DNA of 64,000 bases. Source: Warburgia ugandensis (lineage: Eukaryota; Streptophyta; Magnoliopsida; Canellales; Canellaceae). The translations under genes were made by a program, and so were the position numbers. The stretch lies in contig CP141136.1 in NCBI GenBank assembly GCA_035236585.1, positions 52,283,136 to 52,347,135 of the forward strand. Direction: 5' to 3'. Of the stretch, positions 37,691 through 52,000 are shown piece after piece; position 1 is the stretch's first letter, and every line of letters begins with the position of its first letter. The notes under the pieces were generated by a model that saw nothing but the letters and a program-made list of their open reading frames with translations, made no database searches and was not told the DNA's origin.

Positions 37691-40449
37691 ACCTCAATTA
37701 TCTCAATTGACAAAGCATAAGTGACTCCCATGGATAACAATCTCAATAAGATCCGATCAAAGACATGGTAGTGTACCATCAGTCATATGTTAAACTATAT
37801 GGCTAAATCATGTAGATCCAGATGTTCTAATATTAATCATATATAATAAAGGAATTTTCATGAAAACATGATAATGCATAATCATTCTTCATAAAACCAA
37901 ATCGAGAGAGTAATTCAATATATCAACATCATGCATCAAAAACTAGTGTATGACATCCTCAATAATCAATTGATGCAACTAAAATATACTAGAAACATTG
38001 CATAAATCATGCACAAAAGAAGTAGCAAGCATATTAACAATACATGCTGAAAAATGATCTCATGCAACATGGCAGAGCATAAAACTCACGCCTCAAAGTT
38101 TCAAGTAATACGTCATGATTTAAGAAATCATGGAAGAACCCCACATGTAATCACCTACTCAGACAAAGTACCCCTCGTTTGTACCTCTCGAATCAATCAG
38201 ACCCAACTCTAGTATAGTCCTCCACAGTTCCATCACCTGGATACATATCACATCTAGTCATACATAAAATCCAATTCACCTAACCTGGATTCTTGATTAC
38301 ACAATCATTACATTTTTGTCTTTCAATACATCGTGTATAAGATATTTTAATGATTCCCAACTATAAAATCTCAAGGCGAGGCCAGCCTTAGTTGGCTACT
38401 AATTCAAATCATACTTAATTGAGCCCACTCATAATTAGTTAGTCATTCTTCTTAATTATATCATTGCATATTTAGAGCTATTAGGCTCAGATCATATCAA
38501 TTTTGGTAATTTATCATTTAAATCAATAATTGGGCATTATTACACGAATATCATGCTCAATCATATCTAATTGAATCAAATAACTCTATCGAATGATTAA
38601 GACTGTAAACTTACCTTCAACAAGTCAATCTAAATAACCTCCAGCTGTCTGCTTGGTTAGATCGTACACCGATCACCTCAATTGTTCCTAATCATCAAAC
38701 ATCCATGCTGATCTCATCAAATATCCTCACCTAATTGCCCTAAATCACATAACAACTTAGTAATTCTAATCAATTAATCCAATTGAGAATATTAGATGGT
38801 TCGGATCATCCAATTGGATCCAATTTCATACCTAGATCTTTAGTTGATCTTAGCCGTTGATTAGGATCAGCTAAATCATCTCCATAAACTCTTTATATCT
38901 AGAATTCTTGTATAGATCCTTGATCTACACTCCATGAGGGTCACTATAGACTACTTGGATAAGAAAAATAAAGCCAGATAAGATAATCTAACATTCGATC
39001 AAAGGTTTGGTCAAATTGATGGTTGAATCTTCCCTGATTAACAATTGGGAAGATAGGTATCATTTCCAGCATTACTAGGATCGCGGGGGTACTCTCGGAT
39101 ATCCGAGATCCTTTCTGGATTGACCAGAATCAAGGGTTGAAGTTTAAGGGTAAAATAGGGGGTTCGGGTCAACTCGGTTCCCTCAAAATGAGTCGGGCGA
39201 GTCGACTCAATCCTAACTTCCCTAAAACAAGGAAAGGTAGGGGAGGGGAGGGGAGGTGATTGCCGGTGATCATCGGGCATCCTCTACCTCGACCCGACAG
39301 AGCATGTGAAGAGCAAAGAGAGGGGCCCTGGCATGCAGGCTACCCAACAGCTTGGCCTTGTCAGCATTGGGCAAAACAAGGGGAGGGGAGATGGTAGCGC
39401 GATCGGCCTGTGCACACAAACGTCATAGGCTGGTTGTGCCCTGTAAAACCCCAATTGGGGAGGTGAAGAGGAGATGAGGGAGTGGGTGGCCTGCCCGGCC
39501 AATGGGTTGTGCTTGTGGAATAGGGTCATGCGAGTGGGGTTTTTTTGAGTGCGTGGTTGCACGGGGGGCAAAACTCAGGTCACATGGCCAAAAGGGAAAC
39601 CCTATCTGGGTTTCTATCGACGCTGGGGAGAGAGAGAGAGAGATGGGAGCGGGTGGCAATCCAGCCGACCCGTTGGCTATATTGGAGCCCGAAAAATGGA
39701 AATCAGGCAAAAGGGGACGCGAGTCGCTGGGGTTTTCTCCCCCTGTGTTCCCCTCTTCTTATCGCGTTTTCATCTTCTGCATTCCCTTAACAAACAAAGT
39801 AGAGGGGTGCCATTATCAATTTCTAACCCCTCTAAATTTGTAAAATTTTTTGAATTTTCTCTCTCGATTTCCGTTTCATGCAAAATTAGTGTCGTTTGAA
39901 TCATATCGACTCATACGTTCCCAATTTGATAGTCTCAAGTCCAAATTTCAATCCCATAAAGAGGTCATTTTCATAAACTTAATTTCCATGGAATTAGTTC
40001 TAAAAATTTCAATCCCCAATTTGATAGTCTCAAGTCTAAATTTTAGAGTTGTTACACTAATTGGCTAAAGGATATGATATAGGAATAAAATTTCCAATTT
40101 CCCATGCTATCAAATGAGTAAATGACTAAAATTAAATCTTAGAGTTTGAAGTTGAAAAAAGTAAGTTAATAATAATTTAAATTTGCAAGGTTGAGGTCTG
40201 GTCTTCAACAACCTTTTTGACAAATTTTTCTAGTGCTTGACGCCTACTTTTATGTTTTTGCACCTCTTTGAAAATTGAAAAATGTTCTCAAATATTCGCG
40301 GCTACACAGCCCTACAAGGTTGCCACACATCAAACATTAGAATAGATAGACACATTCCATTAATTGGAGGAGGCTGTCCGGCACAAACATAGTTCACTGA
40401 CACAGGCATCGTCACGCTCACAGTCACCTCACAAACACAACTCACACAG

Positions 40450-41060
40450 ACTAACCGTCCTTTATGATTATAAAAATAATGGACAATTATACAGTAACCG
40501 TCCTTTATGTTTACAAATATAGGACGGTTCAAAAATACCCATCCTATATTGTGTAAATACATAAGAAAGGTATCATACAACCATCCGTCCTTTATGTTAA
40601 TACTATATAGGATGTTTAACAAATATAGGACTGTTCGTAAATAACGGTCCTATATTATGTAAATATAATAATATATGACAGGCTTCAAATAACTGTCCTA
40701 TATTTTGAAAATATATAGGACGAATATCATGTAACCGTCCTATATTGTGAGTTGAATGCAAACTTCAGTGATGAGTCCACTCCAGACCTCATGTGACGTT
40801 AACAAATAATTTATATATAGGACGAGTCTGACATAACCATCCTATATTTAACAAAATATATAGGACGGTTCATTACTCGTCCTATATCTTTTTCCAAATT
40901 ATATGATGGTTATCTTTTAATCTTCCTATATTTATAATTAAAATAGGGTAGTTATTCATTAACTGTCTTATACTTTTCAATAATATAAGACGGTTGAGGA
41001 ATACCCATCCTATATTTAGTGATATTATAGGATTGTTGTCGTTGAACCGTCTTGTATCAG
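40450..41060. repeat. Array 3 of the ~42-bp palindromic repeat
   Basis: About a dozen diverged units of AACCGTCCT(A/T)TAT and TATAGGACGGTT words in alternating orientation, with a non-repeat gap near 40755-40805. It marks the 5' end of the CACTA-like element, next to the hAT gene. Confidence 0.8.
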
Positions 41061-41210
41061 TACTTTTATTTACCTTTTATTTACAAACTCAAGATGAGAG
41101 AGAGGAATAGATTTAGACTTTAGAGCTTTTGCATGAAACGGTGAAAGCCCTAGCAGGTTTTTCTTCTCTTTTAGATTTTTCTTCCCAGATATCTTCAACA
41201 ATTCTTACAC

Positions 41211-43849
41211 AATGAGCACACCTACAGCACCATAGGTATGTGTTTCTTATTTGTTCTTTCTTTATCATTATGTTTCTCTCTTTTTTCCTCACTCCCTTAT
41301 TTGTGTGATTCTTTATATAGTTTGATTATTGTTTATTTGATTCTATGTTTCTTTGCTTATTCCATGTTATTATTAGTATGGCCTTGACTTTAATGAAGTA
41401 ATTGGTCTTTACTGTGAACTAAATTTTACTTGTCAATTGCAATATAGGCACAGGTTGGGAGCAATGATGCATCTGATAATTTGAATATGTTGCAAGACAA
41501 TGACGACAATGATGAGCTTGCTGATTTAGAGAATGTGGAGTTAGTTTCAAAATCCAATAGAGTTAAAAAACATAGGAAGCTGATGTCTCAAGTTTGGAAT
41601 TTTTTTGCACACCTTTCGATATTAGAAGATGGAAGGCAAAGGAGTAACTGGAAGAAGTGCTTTGCAATATATATTTGCAATAGCAAATTTGGCATAGGCA
41701 ATTTAAAACGTCATTTAAAGACTTGTCAGGCAAGCTCCTCTCGTGATATAGGCCAGTTGCTTTTATCTCAAAGTCAAGAGAGTATGTCACTAAGTTTAGA
41801 AAAGTTTGATCTTAAAGTTTTTCATGAGTTAGTAGCAGCTGTAGTTGTTATGCATGATTTGCCTTTCCAATTTGTTGAGTATGATGGAATTAGAGCTGTA
41901 CTAAAACATTTGCATGCAAACTTGCATTTGATTAGTAGAAATACAGTAAAAGCAGATGTTCTGAGAATATATAAAAGAGATAAAGGAATGATAAAAAGAG
42001 ATGTCAGAGTTGGCACCTTGTAGGACAAGTTTGACATATGATTTGTGGACTTTTGTATTACTGATGTTTATATAAGTCTCACAACACATTTCCAGATAGT
42101 GAGCGGGTACACAAGAGGATATTAAATTTTTGTTTCCTACCACCTCTATATAATGGAATATCATTAGCAGAAAAAGTATACTCATTATTGGTGGAATGGG
42201 GATTGAGAAAAAGATTTTTTCAATCACTTTAGACAATGCTTCTACTAATGATTCTTCTATTGAGCTGTTGAGGCATCAATTGAACATCAGAAACACTCTT
42301 GTTTGTGGTGGAGAGTTCCTTCATCTTTGTTGTTGTTGTTGCTATCATGTTTTGAATTTTATTATTCAAGATGGTTTGAAAGAAATAGATGATGCTATTA
42401 AGAAAATTCAAGAGAGTATCAAGTATGTCAAAGCATTGCAATGTAGAAAACAAATTTTTTTAGAGTGTGCAAATCACATGTCAATTGAGACCAAAAAGAG
42501 CTTAAGGCAAGGTTGTCTTACAAGAAGGAATTCAACCGATGTGATGCTTGAAAGTGTTCTTTGTTACCAATGTGCATTGTGTCACTTAAAACTAAGTGAC
42601 TCAAATTATAAGCATCGTCCTTCTATCGACGAATGAGAAAAGGCTGCAAAAAATTCAAAGTTTTTGGCTATTTTTTATAATGTTCCCTGCAGGTTTTCTA
42701 GATCAAATATCCTACAACAAATCTCTACTTTCATGAGGCATTTGTAATTTATTTGAGTTTAACACAATACATAAGAAATGATGATGACTATATGAAGAGT
42801 ATGTCCACTCAAATGTTTGTCAAGTTTTCAAAGTACTAGTCTGAATTCAGCACCATTTTGGCAATTTGCCTGTGTGTTGAATCCTCAATATTAGCTCTTC
42901 TTTGTGGAATTCTCATATAAGAAATTGTTTAGTAATGGTTGTTTGGAGTTTGCTCAAGTTTGAGAAAAGTTATTCTCTCTCTCTCTCTTTAATGAATATA
43001 TGGTTAAGAGTTCCCCTAATCCTTCATCATCTTCCTCTATAACTAGAGGTAGTGTTCTCAATGTTGAGGATAGACAGAACTTGTCATATATTCAAGAGGT
43101 TTTAGATGTCATGAAGATAATTATATTTATAATTATATCTTTCATTATATGTCGCTTAGGATATTAAAATTTACTATGAATTGTCTTATATTAAGTTGAA
43201 TAATATAATTACATTTGCATTATGAATTTGATTCATTTGAAAGTGAAAAATGTTCTTTGGCTATGCAAAAATCATAATTGGAGCTTTATTTGGATGAACC
43301 AAGGTTGCAAGAGTCAAAGCTAGACATTCTTGCATTATGAAAAGACAACAAATAAAGGTTGGTTGATTAATAATCTCTTGTCTCATAAAAATAATATTTT
43401 TTTTTATAATCTTATTTACATTTGTATTTGATTAAAATGTTGATTTTAGGTATCCTAAACATGTTGCCATGGCTAGTGATGTATTGAGCATTCCTATATC
43501 TACAGTTGCATCAAAGTCTGCTTTTAGTGTTGATGGTTGAGTTCTTGACCAATATAAAACTCTTTAAAGTTAGATACAGTCAAGCATTGATTTGTGTAAG
43601 AGATTGGTTATATGGATTGAAAGACAATAATTTATGATTCTATATTTAAACTATATTTTATGTGATACATATATATATATTATATTTTTAAGAGCTTAGT
43701 AATAATTAATGCATCTTTATTCTATATGATTGCAGACTCTGCCATTACAGTTGTCATTGATGAGCTTGCTAAAGGCATTGTAAGCATAAGTAATAGTGTA
43801 GGACCACCTCAACCAATTGAAGACTCTGGAACATTTCATTTTGATTAAT
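41211..43849 (+). pseudogene. hAT transposase (RICESLEEPER-like), decayed
   Basis: A short first exon (MSTPTAP, 41211) and intron precede the main exon from about 41449. That exon holds a BED-type zinc finger region ('VWNFFAHL', 'NLKRHLKTCQ') and the conserved 'DLPFQFVEYDGIRAV' and 'LISRNTVKADVLRIYK' stretches. A break near 42020 shifts the frame; sequence resumes at 42196 with 'WGIEKKIFSITLDNASTND', a Cys/His region and 'DGLKEIDDAIKKIQESIKYV'. Homology continues past a stop at about 42636 as 'DEWEKAAKNSKFL'. The C-terminal dimerisation part lies at 43280-43560 ('YPKHVAMASDVLSIPIST', 'SKSAFSVDG'), split by an intron at about 43359-43450, and a last exon ends at 43849. Several stops make it non-coding. 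It moves DNA by cut-and-paste in intact relatives. Confidence 0.85.
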
Positions 43850-44079
43850 TTGTACTTATATAATTTTCATAACTTATATTAATTTGCAGTGTTTGAAATT
43901 GATGGAAGTGGATTTCACTCATGTGCTAGTTATCCCTAGTCATTTACTATTACAGCTATTTGATTCATTTGAATACTATTATCCTCTTTCGGGACCTTAT
44001 TAGTGGTGTAAAGTTCTGTGTTGCTTCTGAATAAAACATTACAGGAACTTTATTGGTATGGATCAAGGTTCACTAATAC

Positions 44080-44430
44080 TAAATCGTGTCGTGTCAAATG
44101 GGTCGTTCCATGTCATTACGTGTCACTAATTATAGTGTTATCGAGTCATGTCATGTTGACTCATTTAATAAATTGGTCTTGTTAACGAATCATGTAGTGT
44201 TGTATGACCCGAACACGAATCATTCCTATAATCATGTCACATGAGCCGTGTTGTGTCACCCAAACACGACCCAGTAAAGTAATCGAGTTACATGAGTTGT
44301 GTCGTATCGAATTTTTAAGAATCGGGTCGTGTTCAAGTCAAAGGTTTTTGACACGACTATTAATCATGTCATATTTGTGTCAACCCATACACTATAATGG
44401 GTCAATCCTGGCATGACACGAACATGACTC
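44080..44430. repeat. hAT right subterminal repeats
   Basis: Many 'gtcgtgt', 'cacgac' and 'acacgaa' words, the mirror of the left-end cluster at 19.6-19.9 kb, ending at the inverted terminal repeat. Confidence 0.7.
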
Positions 44431-44589
44431 ACCAACTCGAATTGCCGCTTGTAAATGAGACCGTTATCTCAATGACCTTTAATGTTCATTTGGTTGGTTG
44501 TGCTATGGATAAGAGAAAATATAATAGGGTATTAATGATGCTTGAGATGGGCCATATCACTGTTAGTCGTGCTTGTTCTAGGTTAAGAT

Positions 44590-45390
44590 GAAGTATCATC
44601 TCCTCATCACATAGTTAGTGGGTCTTGAGGTAGATTTGGGGTCCCCTCGACTTAGCTTAAGTCATCTCAAGCCAAAACCATTTGAAGCCCATCTCTCAAT
44701 GTCTCAGTGTTAGAATGGTTGGTTGTTAACTAATTAGTTGATGTTTCCATCTCTTATAGTATTTATAAGAGTCACTTCCTTTGCCGTGCTATATATGTGT
44801 GGTGGTGACCTCTCAAAGATGACCTTTTTGCTTGCTTCTTGCATCCTTTTTTCCAAATGACTCATTTCAGGCACCACTAAATCAGGGAAGGCTTATAATC
44901 CTTTCATGGTGTTGGAGGTGCTTGAGGTTGGATGTGCTGACTTGAGATGAGATCTAGCTTGAGATGATTTGAGCTGAGTTAATAATGACCTAAATTTGGC
45001 ATGAGATGATGTAAGATGACTGAAAATATTACTTAAACTAAGTTGAGATGAGTTTGAGGAGATGACATGATATGGCTTTAGGTGGAGCTAAATTTTGGGA
45101 TGAGACTAAAATGACTCCCTTTACACTAGGAATGAGATGAGATGGCTTAAGCTAGAAGTAATATGCAAACCATTAACAGTGAGTTGAGATGAAATTAGAA
45201 TTTCTCAGCTTAAGCACTGCTAACAATGAATTGGGATGAGTTGATTTTCATCTCATCTTATCTCAAGAGCTACTACCAGTGAGATAAGGAGATATTGTCA
45301 TCTCATCTGAGTTTAAACGACAACAACAATGATGAGGACATATCATCTCAGTTCAAGCACCACTAAGCACCCTGTTTGATAGGTGGTGCA
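44590..45390. repeat. GAGATGAG-rich repeat region
   Basis: At least a dozen copies of GAGATGA(G/T) and its complement ATCTCATC, giving local inverted repeats such as GATGAGTTGATTTTCATCTC near 45235. A 'ca(g/a)gcaccacta' word occurs on both sides (44869 and 45355), which hints at a small transposon. I cannot name a family. Confidence 0.5.
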
Positions 45391-46027
45391 TTTTTCCTGT
45401 TTCTAACCATCATTTTGAAGATCACAAATAAGAGGCCAAAGATTGTAAGATGGTATGTGATTTTGGTGCACGTCTCACTCTTCGACCATTTGGATTACGG
45501 GTGGAAACAGTATGCCCAAAACAACAAAAGCGACAGGGATTAGATCTTCCCTCACTATTTCTCTCTAATTCTCTCTCTCTCTTCCTGTCTCGTGTAGTTC
45601 TTTCTTCCAATCTCCCTCTTCATTTCTCTCTCTCGTATTGGGAAGATATTTTTTTTTAACTTTTATGTTATTTCTTACTTGTTTATATAGTAACTAAATA
45701 ATAAATATATAATTATTTAATATATAAATAATTAAATATATAAAAATAATTTATAACCTAACTTTCAGCATCTTAATCTGATTGGAACTACTAAATACCG
45801 GAGATCTTATAGGATGGAAATAGTTTTTAGACTAGAAACTTAACAGTACCAAGAAATATAAAGTCTTGACAGTCTGTGGAGCGTAACTTTTAAACGGACC
45901 AGTTAGAGTCCTATTTTGGATGATTGTAGAAAGTGGGCCCTACTTGGACTGCTTATATTTTACGTGATCGTGCAGTCTAATTTCTACGCAGGTGGGGTCA
46001 AATGGACTGTGCCCCTCTCCCTCGACT

Positions 46028-46087
46028 CTGCAAGCGAAATTATAAAGTTGCCGCAGACCGGGGGTATAGAAGACAAGGTTTAAGAGA
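46028..46087 (+). promoter_or_regulatory. SG1 core promoter candidate
   Basis: A TATAAAG at 46041-46047 lies 41 bases before the start codon, in an otherwise GC-balanced stretch. The leader would be very short. Confidence 0.35.
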
Positions 46088-49000
46088 ATGAATAGCCTAG
46101 CAATCAATCCTCCTCCCTACTTAAACTTGCTGAAATCCCTCTCAATTCCCACTAAACACCAGTGCTTCAATCTAGTGGGTAAATCTCATTTCCTCCATAC
46201 TCCATTCCTCCTTTCGTCTTTCCCTCTTTCTCCTTTCCTTCAACCTCCTAAATCTAATTTTTCTGAAGTATCTTGTTCTTGCAACCCCCAGAACTGTAGT
46301 ATCAAAACAACAAGTACACATTTCTTGAGGAAGCATGCAGAAAAACTAGCCATCTTGCTTGTTGGGTCTCTTCTCTTCATGGGCAGATTCAACTGCAAAA
46401 CCGCTTTAGCTTCGCCTGGTGCCCAAAACACTAGTTCCTCTGCACCTTTGGAGGAAAAGACAGATACCCAGAATTTCCGGGAGGAAAAGACAGATACCCA
46501 AGAATTAAAAGAGGAAGATGAGGGATTATACTTGAAGATGCTGGAGAAGAACCCAAAAGATGTTGAAGCTTTGAAGGTTGTTTTGTACGGGAAAATGAGG
46601 AAGGGGAAAACTAAGGAGGCTGTAAGATATGTGGAGAGGTTGATAGAAGTGGAACCAAATGAAGTGGAATGGAGACTGTTGCAGGCGCTTTCGTATGAGC
46701 TAATGGGGAACCTGAGCAAGGCCAAGAGATTATTCAAGCAAATATTAGAGGAGAGGCCTTTATTGCTTAGGGCTTTACATGTATGCCCTTCACCTTGTTC
46801 TCCGTTTGCTATTCGTGGATGCATTTCCGGATATAAGATAGTCTAGTTTCCTGTTTTTGGATGTTGTTTGCGATCTTCCTTGCTTGCTTTTCCATATATA
46901 AGAGAAATGACTAACTTATCCTCTCCTCTATTTTCTATTTCTGTCTTTAGATTCTCCCACCACTGAAGCGTGGTCGTTCCCAAATTCTTCGTAGGCTGAT
47001 AATGTTGTTGATTGCTTCCAGTATTTAGACATCGACATTTGAAGTTTTGTGACCTTATTAACTCATCTACCAATTGAGAAATTGCTTTCAATAATCTTGC
47101 CTTTTGATTGTCGCACTTAATTCACCACTATGCGAAGTAGTTCTCTCTCTCAATCTCTGGCAGATTGGTTGAGTTTTTTTCAGTAGGTTTTCTTCAACAA
47201 AAATTTGTGAGTCATCTAGCTTTCCTTCCGTCTGTGGAATGCCCATGTTTTTCTTGCTGTTCAGATTGTATGTGATTGGGTGCCTTTTCATCCTGAACTT
47301 CTCAACTTTAACGTATGTTGCTTTATTGATCTGTAATAACTTGCCTTTTGTACTTCTATCTATAAATCTTCTATGTTTTAATTTTGTCATATAATTTATT
47401 CAAAAGCAGCAAAACTGACAGCTCTCCCTTTATAGGGTTTGGCTCTGGTGATGCATAAGAAACATGAAGGTCCAGCTGTTTTTGAGATGCTGAACAAAGC
47501 TTTGCAACTTGCTCGGGCTGAGAAAAGAGTCACCGAAGAGCGCAACATTACAATCTTGATTGCACAAATGCATGTCGTGAAGGTAGTTTGCATGAGATTT
47601 CTTGGTTGCAGTTGTTACAGATCTTTCTGGTATTCATGTTTTACCTATGCTTAGGCCTTACCTGTTGGGTAGTCTTACTGTTCAAGCTTGAAAGACGTAA
47701 AGCAGAGAATTATGACTTGGTCAGAGACTCAGAGATCAATAATCATTTCTCCCATGCAGGGAAACTTAGAGGCAGGACTGGATAAATTCCAAGAATTGGT
47801 TAAGGAGGACCCTCGAGATTTTAGGCCCTATCTTTGTCAGGTAAATGGTGGCTAGTCAGTATTTAGACATAATGCATTCTGTCCATTGTTGTTCTTGGTG
47901 CTCCTTTGTTTAGTATGGCAGTTTTTTCATCTCTCACAATTTCTTCTTGTATATATGATTTTAACCTTAATCAGAGGTTTGGCATTTTCAGTACGCTTGG
48001 TGCCTTACATGCAATGTTTTATTCTCGCAACTCCTGTGCCCTTCCAGAATTAGGTAATCCTGATATATGTTGCAGAAGCATGAGAAACTGACACCAGTAG
48101 GGTTTTCAATTTGGTTCCCAGTAGAAAAGGACTAGTAGATAGGATCAGTGTTACAGACATGAATCAGCAATGATTTGGCCAGATAAAACCAAGTTGAATT
48201 GCTTGAATCACTGACCATTACTGTTACAATTATCATGGGTGAGTCAAGTTCTATCTGAGCCAGTGGGCAAAACCTGGAGGGAAACCCCAGAAGGCAAGCT
48301 TAGTTGATTCAGGTGATTTGATAATTGATGTGGTGCACATTTAAAGAATGGATCTAACAAGAGATCCTAATTGGCTTTGGTAGTTAATATCTTCTGTGGT
48401 AATACTTGGTCTGCTGGATGTAAGATTGCCGTTTTCATGCCCAACTGGAGAAATCAAACTTGTCACCAATCTAGTTCTTGTTTCCTTAATTCTTCTTTTT
48501 CCCTTTTTTGTTTCTTTTTGAACGCTGTAATCTAGTTCTAAAAGTGAAAATAAATGCTTTAATGTGCTGGAGAATGAAAATAGTCACAAAACTCAATTTT
48601 CATGTACATCATAATGGGAAACTAGGACATGCACAAATTCGAAACACTACAGCCCCTTCTCTCCCATGCAAAACTTTGTTTCCAACACCTTCCCCAGGTT
48701 GATCACTTACCCATTTGAAACTTGCTATAACTGAGACAATCTGTTTGATTTGCATCCCAAGAGTCTCTTTGCTCCAAGTTTGTTACGAACTATCAATTTT
48801 CACAACTTCATGCTTTGGAATACAGCTGGAACCTTGCTTCAGTCTTTGACCCATATATGACAGAAAATGCAAAACATATCAAGCCTTTGTGATCCTTTAG
48901 AACTCCAAGTAATGTCTGGTGGTTCCTAGTTGTTAAATGGTGAACCATGTGAATTAAGGTGGCTATTTTCTTGGGGGACACTACCATGTTGCAGGTTTCT

Positions 49001-52000
49001 TAGCCAGAAGAATGTGCACTATGATCTAAAATCTTGCATTTTCTAAAAGCAAAATTACAGATTTTCTGAAGCTTCTCAATCAATTGCTTGGGCCAGAAGT
49101 TCTGGAACCAATCATTTGTTCACATAGTTACTATAACCATTTAGAAGAATCCTTCTTTTCCAATTTTGTTGTCAGTCAGGATGATGTTTCAATGTCTATG
49201 TTCAACAACACATGGTTGAGGATTTACCAATAGGGAAACAGCTGACTTTCAATGTGGAAAAGTCCTGCCATCTATCCTCAACACTCTAGGTTTTTCCTTA
49301 CATAATCTTTTCCCTAATTGTTGATCGTGACAGGTTGCTTGATAATCTCTTCCTTCACAAGAGCATATAGACAAGGATAAAGAAGCTCGCAGGGCCAAAG
49401 AGAACTGTCTCCGTGATTCCAAATCTAAGTTGGAACAGCCTTTTGCCCACCCATGTGATTACCATTTCGTGAAAAACATGAGGCTCCCAAACTTAACATT
49501 TCCGCATTCTCTTTATGGGATTGCAGAACTTGTGGATAACCATAATACTTTCAATGTTAAATCAGTAGTTCAAAATTTGATCCGCCAAACCCGTAATGCA
49601 TGTTTGTGTTGTGTGGTCTATTCCATTAGATTAAGCATGTGAATCCATTAAGTATCAAGTTTGAAGGCAGTAGGAAGATGAACATGAAATTGGAGAATAC
49701 TGAAGCAAAGTCAGTAATCAAATATTTAGGAGTATCTAGAAACAATAGAATTAACTCCACCTGTGTTCCCCATATAAAGGAGGGTTGCATCAAATGCCAA
49801 CTTGTGGAAAATCCTTTAGCAAACCTTATGGCATAGATCTTATTTCGACATTCCCTAAGGCTAGGGTGTTCCCTATAAGTGATGTGCTTCATTGGATTCC
49901 AGATGCAGTGAGAAATGGGCAAGGGCTGCTAGAGCGTTCCTCATAAGTGACGTTGTATTAGATCTTGAGTGCAGTGAGAAATGGGTAAGGGTTGCTACAG
50001 CATTCCCTTGGAATGGATGAGCTGCATCAGAACCAAGGTGCAGTGGATAGTAAGCAGGAGTTCCCATTCCATTTTAAATGTAGGCGGGTGAAGAGACTAG
50101 CTCAGGAGAATAAGATTTGAATGGTCACATGGAATATAGGCACATTGATAGGTAAGAGTATAGAGTTAGTAGATATAATGAGACGTAAGAGAATCAACAT
50201 AGCTTGTATCCAAGAAACCAAGTGGAAAGGATCTAAAACTAGAGAAATCAATAGGTATAAGCTTTGGTACGTAGGAAAGGACAATAATAGAAATGACGTA
50301 GGATAATAGTGGATGAAGAATAAAAAAATAAAGTTGTTGACGTAAGAAGACCTAGTGATAGAAACCTACTAAACATATTTTAGGAGAGAAGATCATAAAT
50401 GTTATAAGTGCATATGCCCACAAGTAGCATTAGAAGATAGAATTAAAAGACAGTTTTGGGAAGATATGGAGGGAGTAAAGCACGAAATTCTTAGCATAAA
50501 GGGAATATTTACAAGAGCCTACTTAAATTGTCATGTACCATAGGGATAGGGTACATGGAGGATATAGGCAAAGAAATGAGATGGGGGAAACTATCCTATA
50601 TATTGCTTTGGCATATAACCTAGCTCTAACAAACACAGGGATGAATACTTAGTAACCTTTAAAAGTGGACTATATAAAAGCCAAATAGACTTTTTTCTAA
50701 TGAGTCTAATTACATAACTTAAGTTAATGGTTATGATATGTACATTAAGAGATGGAAGAAACAAAGTGAACTTCATAGGAGTTCAAAAACTAAATGGTGG
50801 AACTTAAAAGGAGAGAAGAAAACACCATTTATAAATAAGTTGATGGTAGAAGGAAAGTGGAAAAACGAAACAAAAGTAAACATTATGCGGACTAACATGA
50901 CCGAGTCCATTAAGAAAGTGGCAAAAGATATTCTAGGAGTATCTAAAAGTGAAAGGCAACTAGTAAAGAAAACTTAATAGTGGAGTGAAAAAGTGCAAAA
51001 AGTTATTAAAGAGAAACGAGTGTGCTTTAAAGCATGGTAGAGGACTAGTAATAACAAAAATTTGGAGCAATATAAAATGCTAAAATGGTTGCTAAGAGAG
51101 TAGTAAGTGAAGCCAAACTCAAGGGGTATAATGATCTTTACAATAGATTAGGGTCAAGTGAAGGTGAGAAAGATATCTTTAGACTTGCAAAAATGAGAGA
51201 ACAGAAGAGTGAGGACCTAAACCACATTAAATGCATTAAAAGTGATGACTATAGGGTACTAGTCAAAGAGGGCGAGATTAATCAAAGGTGGGAAAGTTAC
51301 TTTCAAAAATTACTAAATGATGATAGCCCTGAGAATATAGAGATTGAATGAACTGTAAACCCAAATAACATTGGACTATATTGATATAAAGCTGGCCATG
51401 TTCTATGGATCAAAGTGTTGGGCAGTTAAGGAACAACATGTGCATAGGATGAGTGTAGCTGGAATTAGTATGTTGAGATGGATGAGTAGCGAGACAAGAA
51501 AGGATAGAATTAGAAATGAAAACAATAGAAGAAATTTAGGAGCAGCACCAATAGGTAACAAGATGAGAAAGTAGATAGAAAATGACATCTGTTAGAAGGG
51601 AGTTAGTCAATCCAAGTTGAAGGATCTAAAAGGACAAGAGGAAGGCCCAAAAGGTTGTGGTTAGAAGTGGTGAGAAAAGATTTAAAACTCTTGGACTTAA
51701 TGAAACAATGACACTTGATAGAGGTGAATGGAGGAACAAGATTTGTGTAGCCGACCCGTAACATGATAAGGCTTTAATGATGATCTAGAATCAGTAGAAT
51801 TCATGTAAAAGAAACTGAATGCAGTTCTCAAATTATTGAACCCAAGGGAAGTGGAGGAAGACATTGACAACGACCAGAACAAAAAAGGGGCAGTCCCGGT
51901 GCACGAATTTCCTGCCTATGCGGGGTCCGAGGAAGGGGCAGACCACAAGGGTCTATAGTACGCAGCCTTACCTTGCATTTTTTGCAAGAGGCTGTTTCTA

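Larger units (their letters stand above)
36450..40056 (+). mobile_element. Solo LTR E
   Basis: Starts TGTGACACCCCGAG and ends TTAGAGTTGTTACA, with an exact target duplication CTAAT (36445-36449 and 40057-40061); 3607 bp, the longest of the group. It carries a twin stem-loop at 37053-37095 and a 62-bp tandem repeat at 37452-37690. Its composition changes from AT-rich to GC-rich near 39050. Open frames around 39.3-39.9 kb overlap on both strands and look accidental. Same LTR superfamily as A, B, C, D and F. Confidence 0.86.

Noticed and set aside
39038-39899. Several overlapping frames of 80-116 codons on both strands
   Set aside because: GC-rich 3' part of solo LTR E; frames overlap on both strands with no recognisable protein.
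46240-46824. 194-codon frame antisense to SG1 exon 1
   Set aside because: Complement of a real coding exon; no homology of its own.
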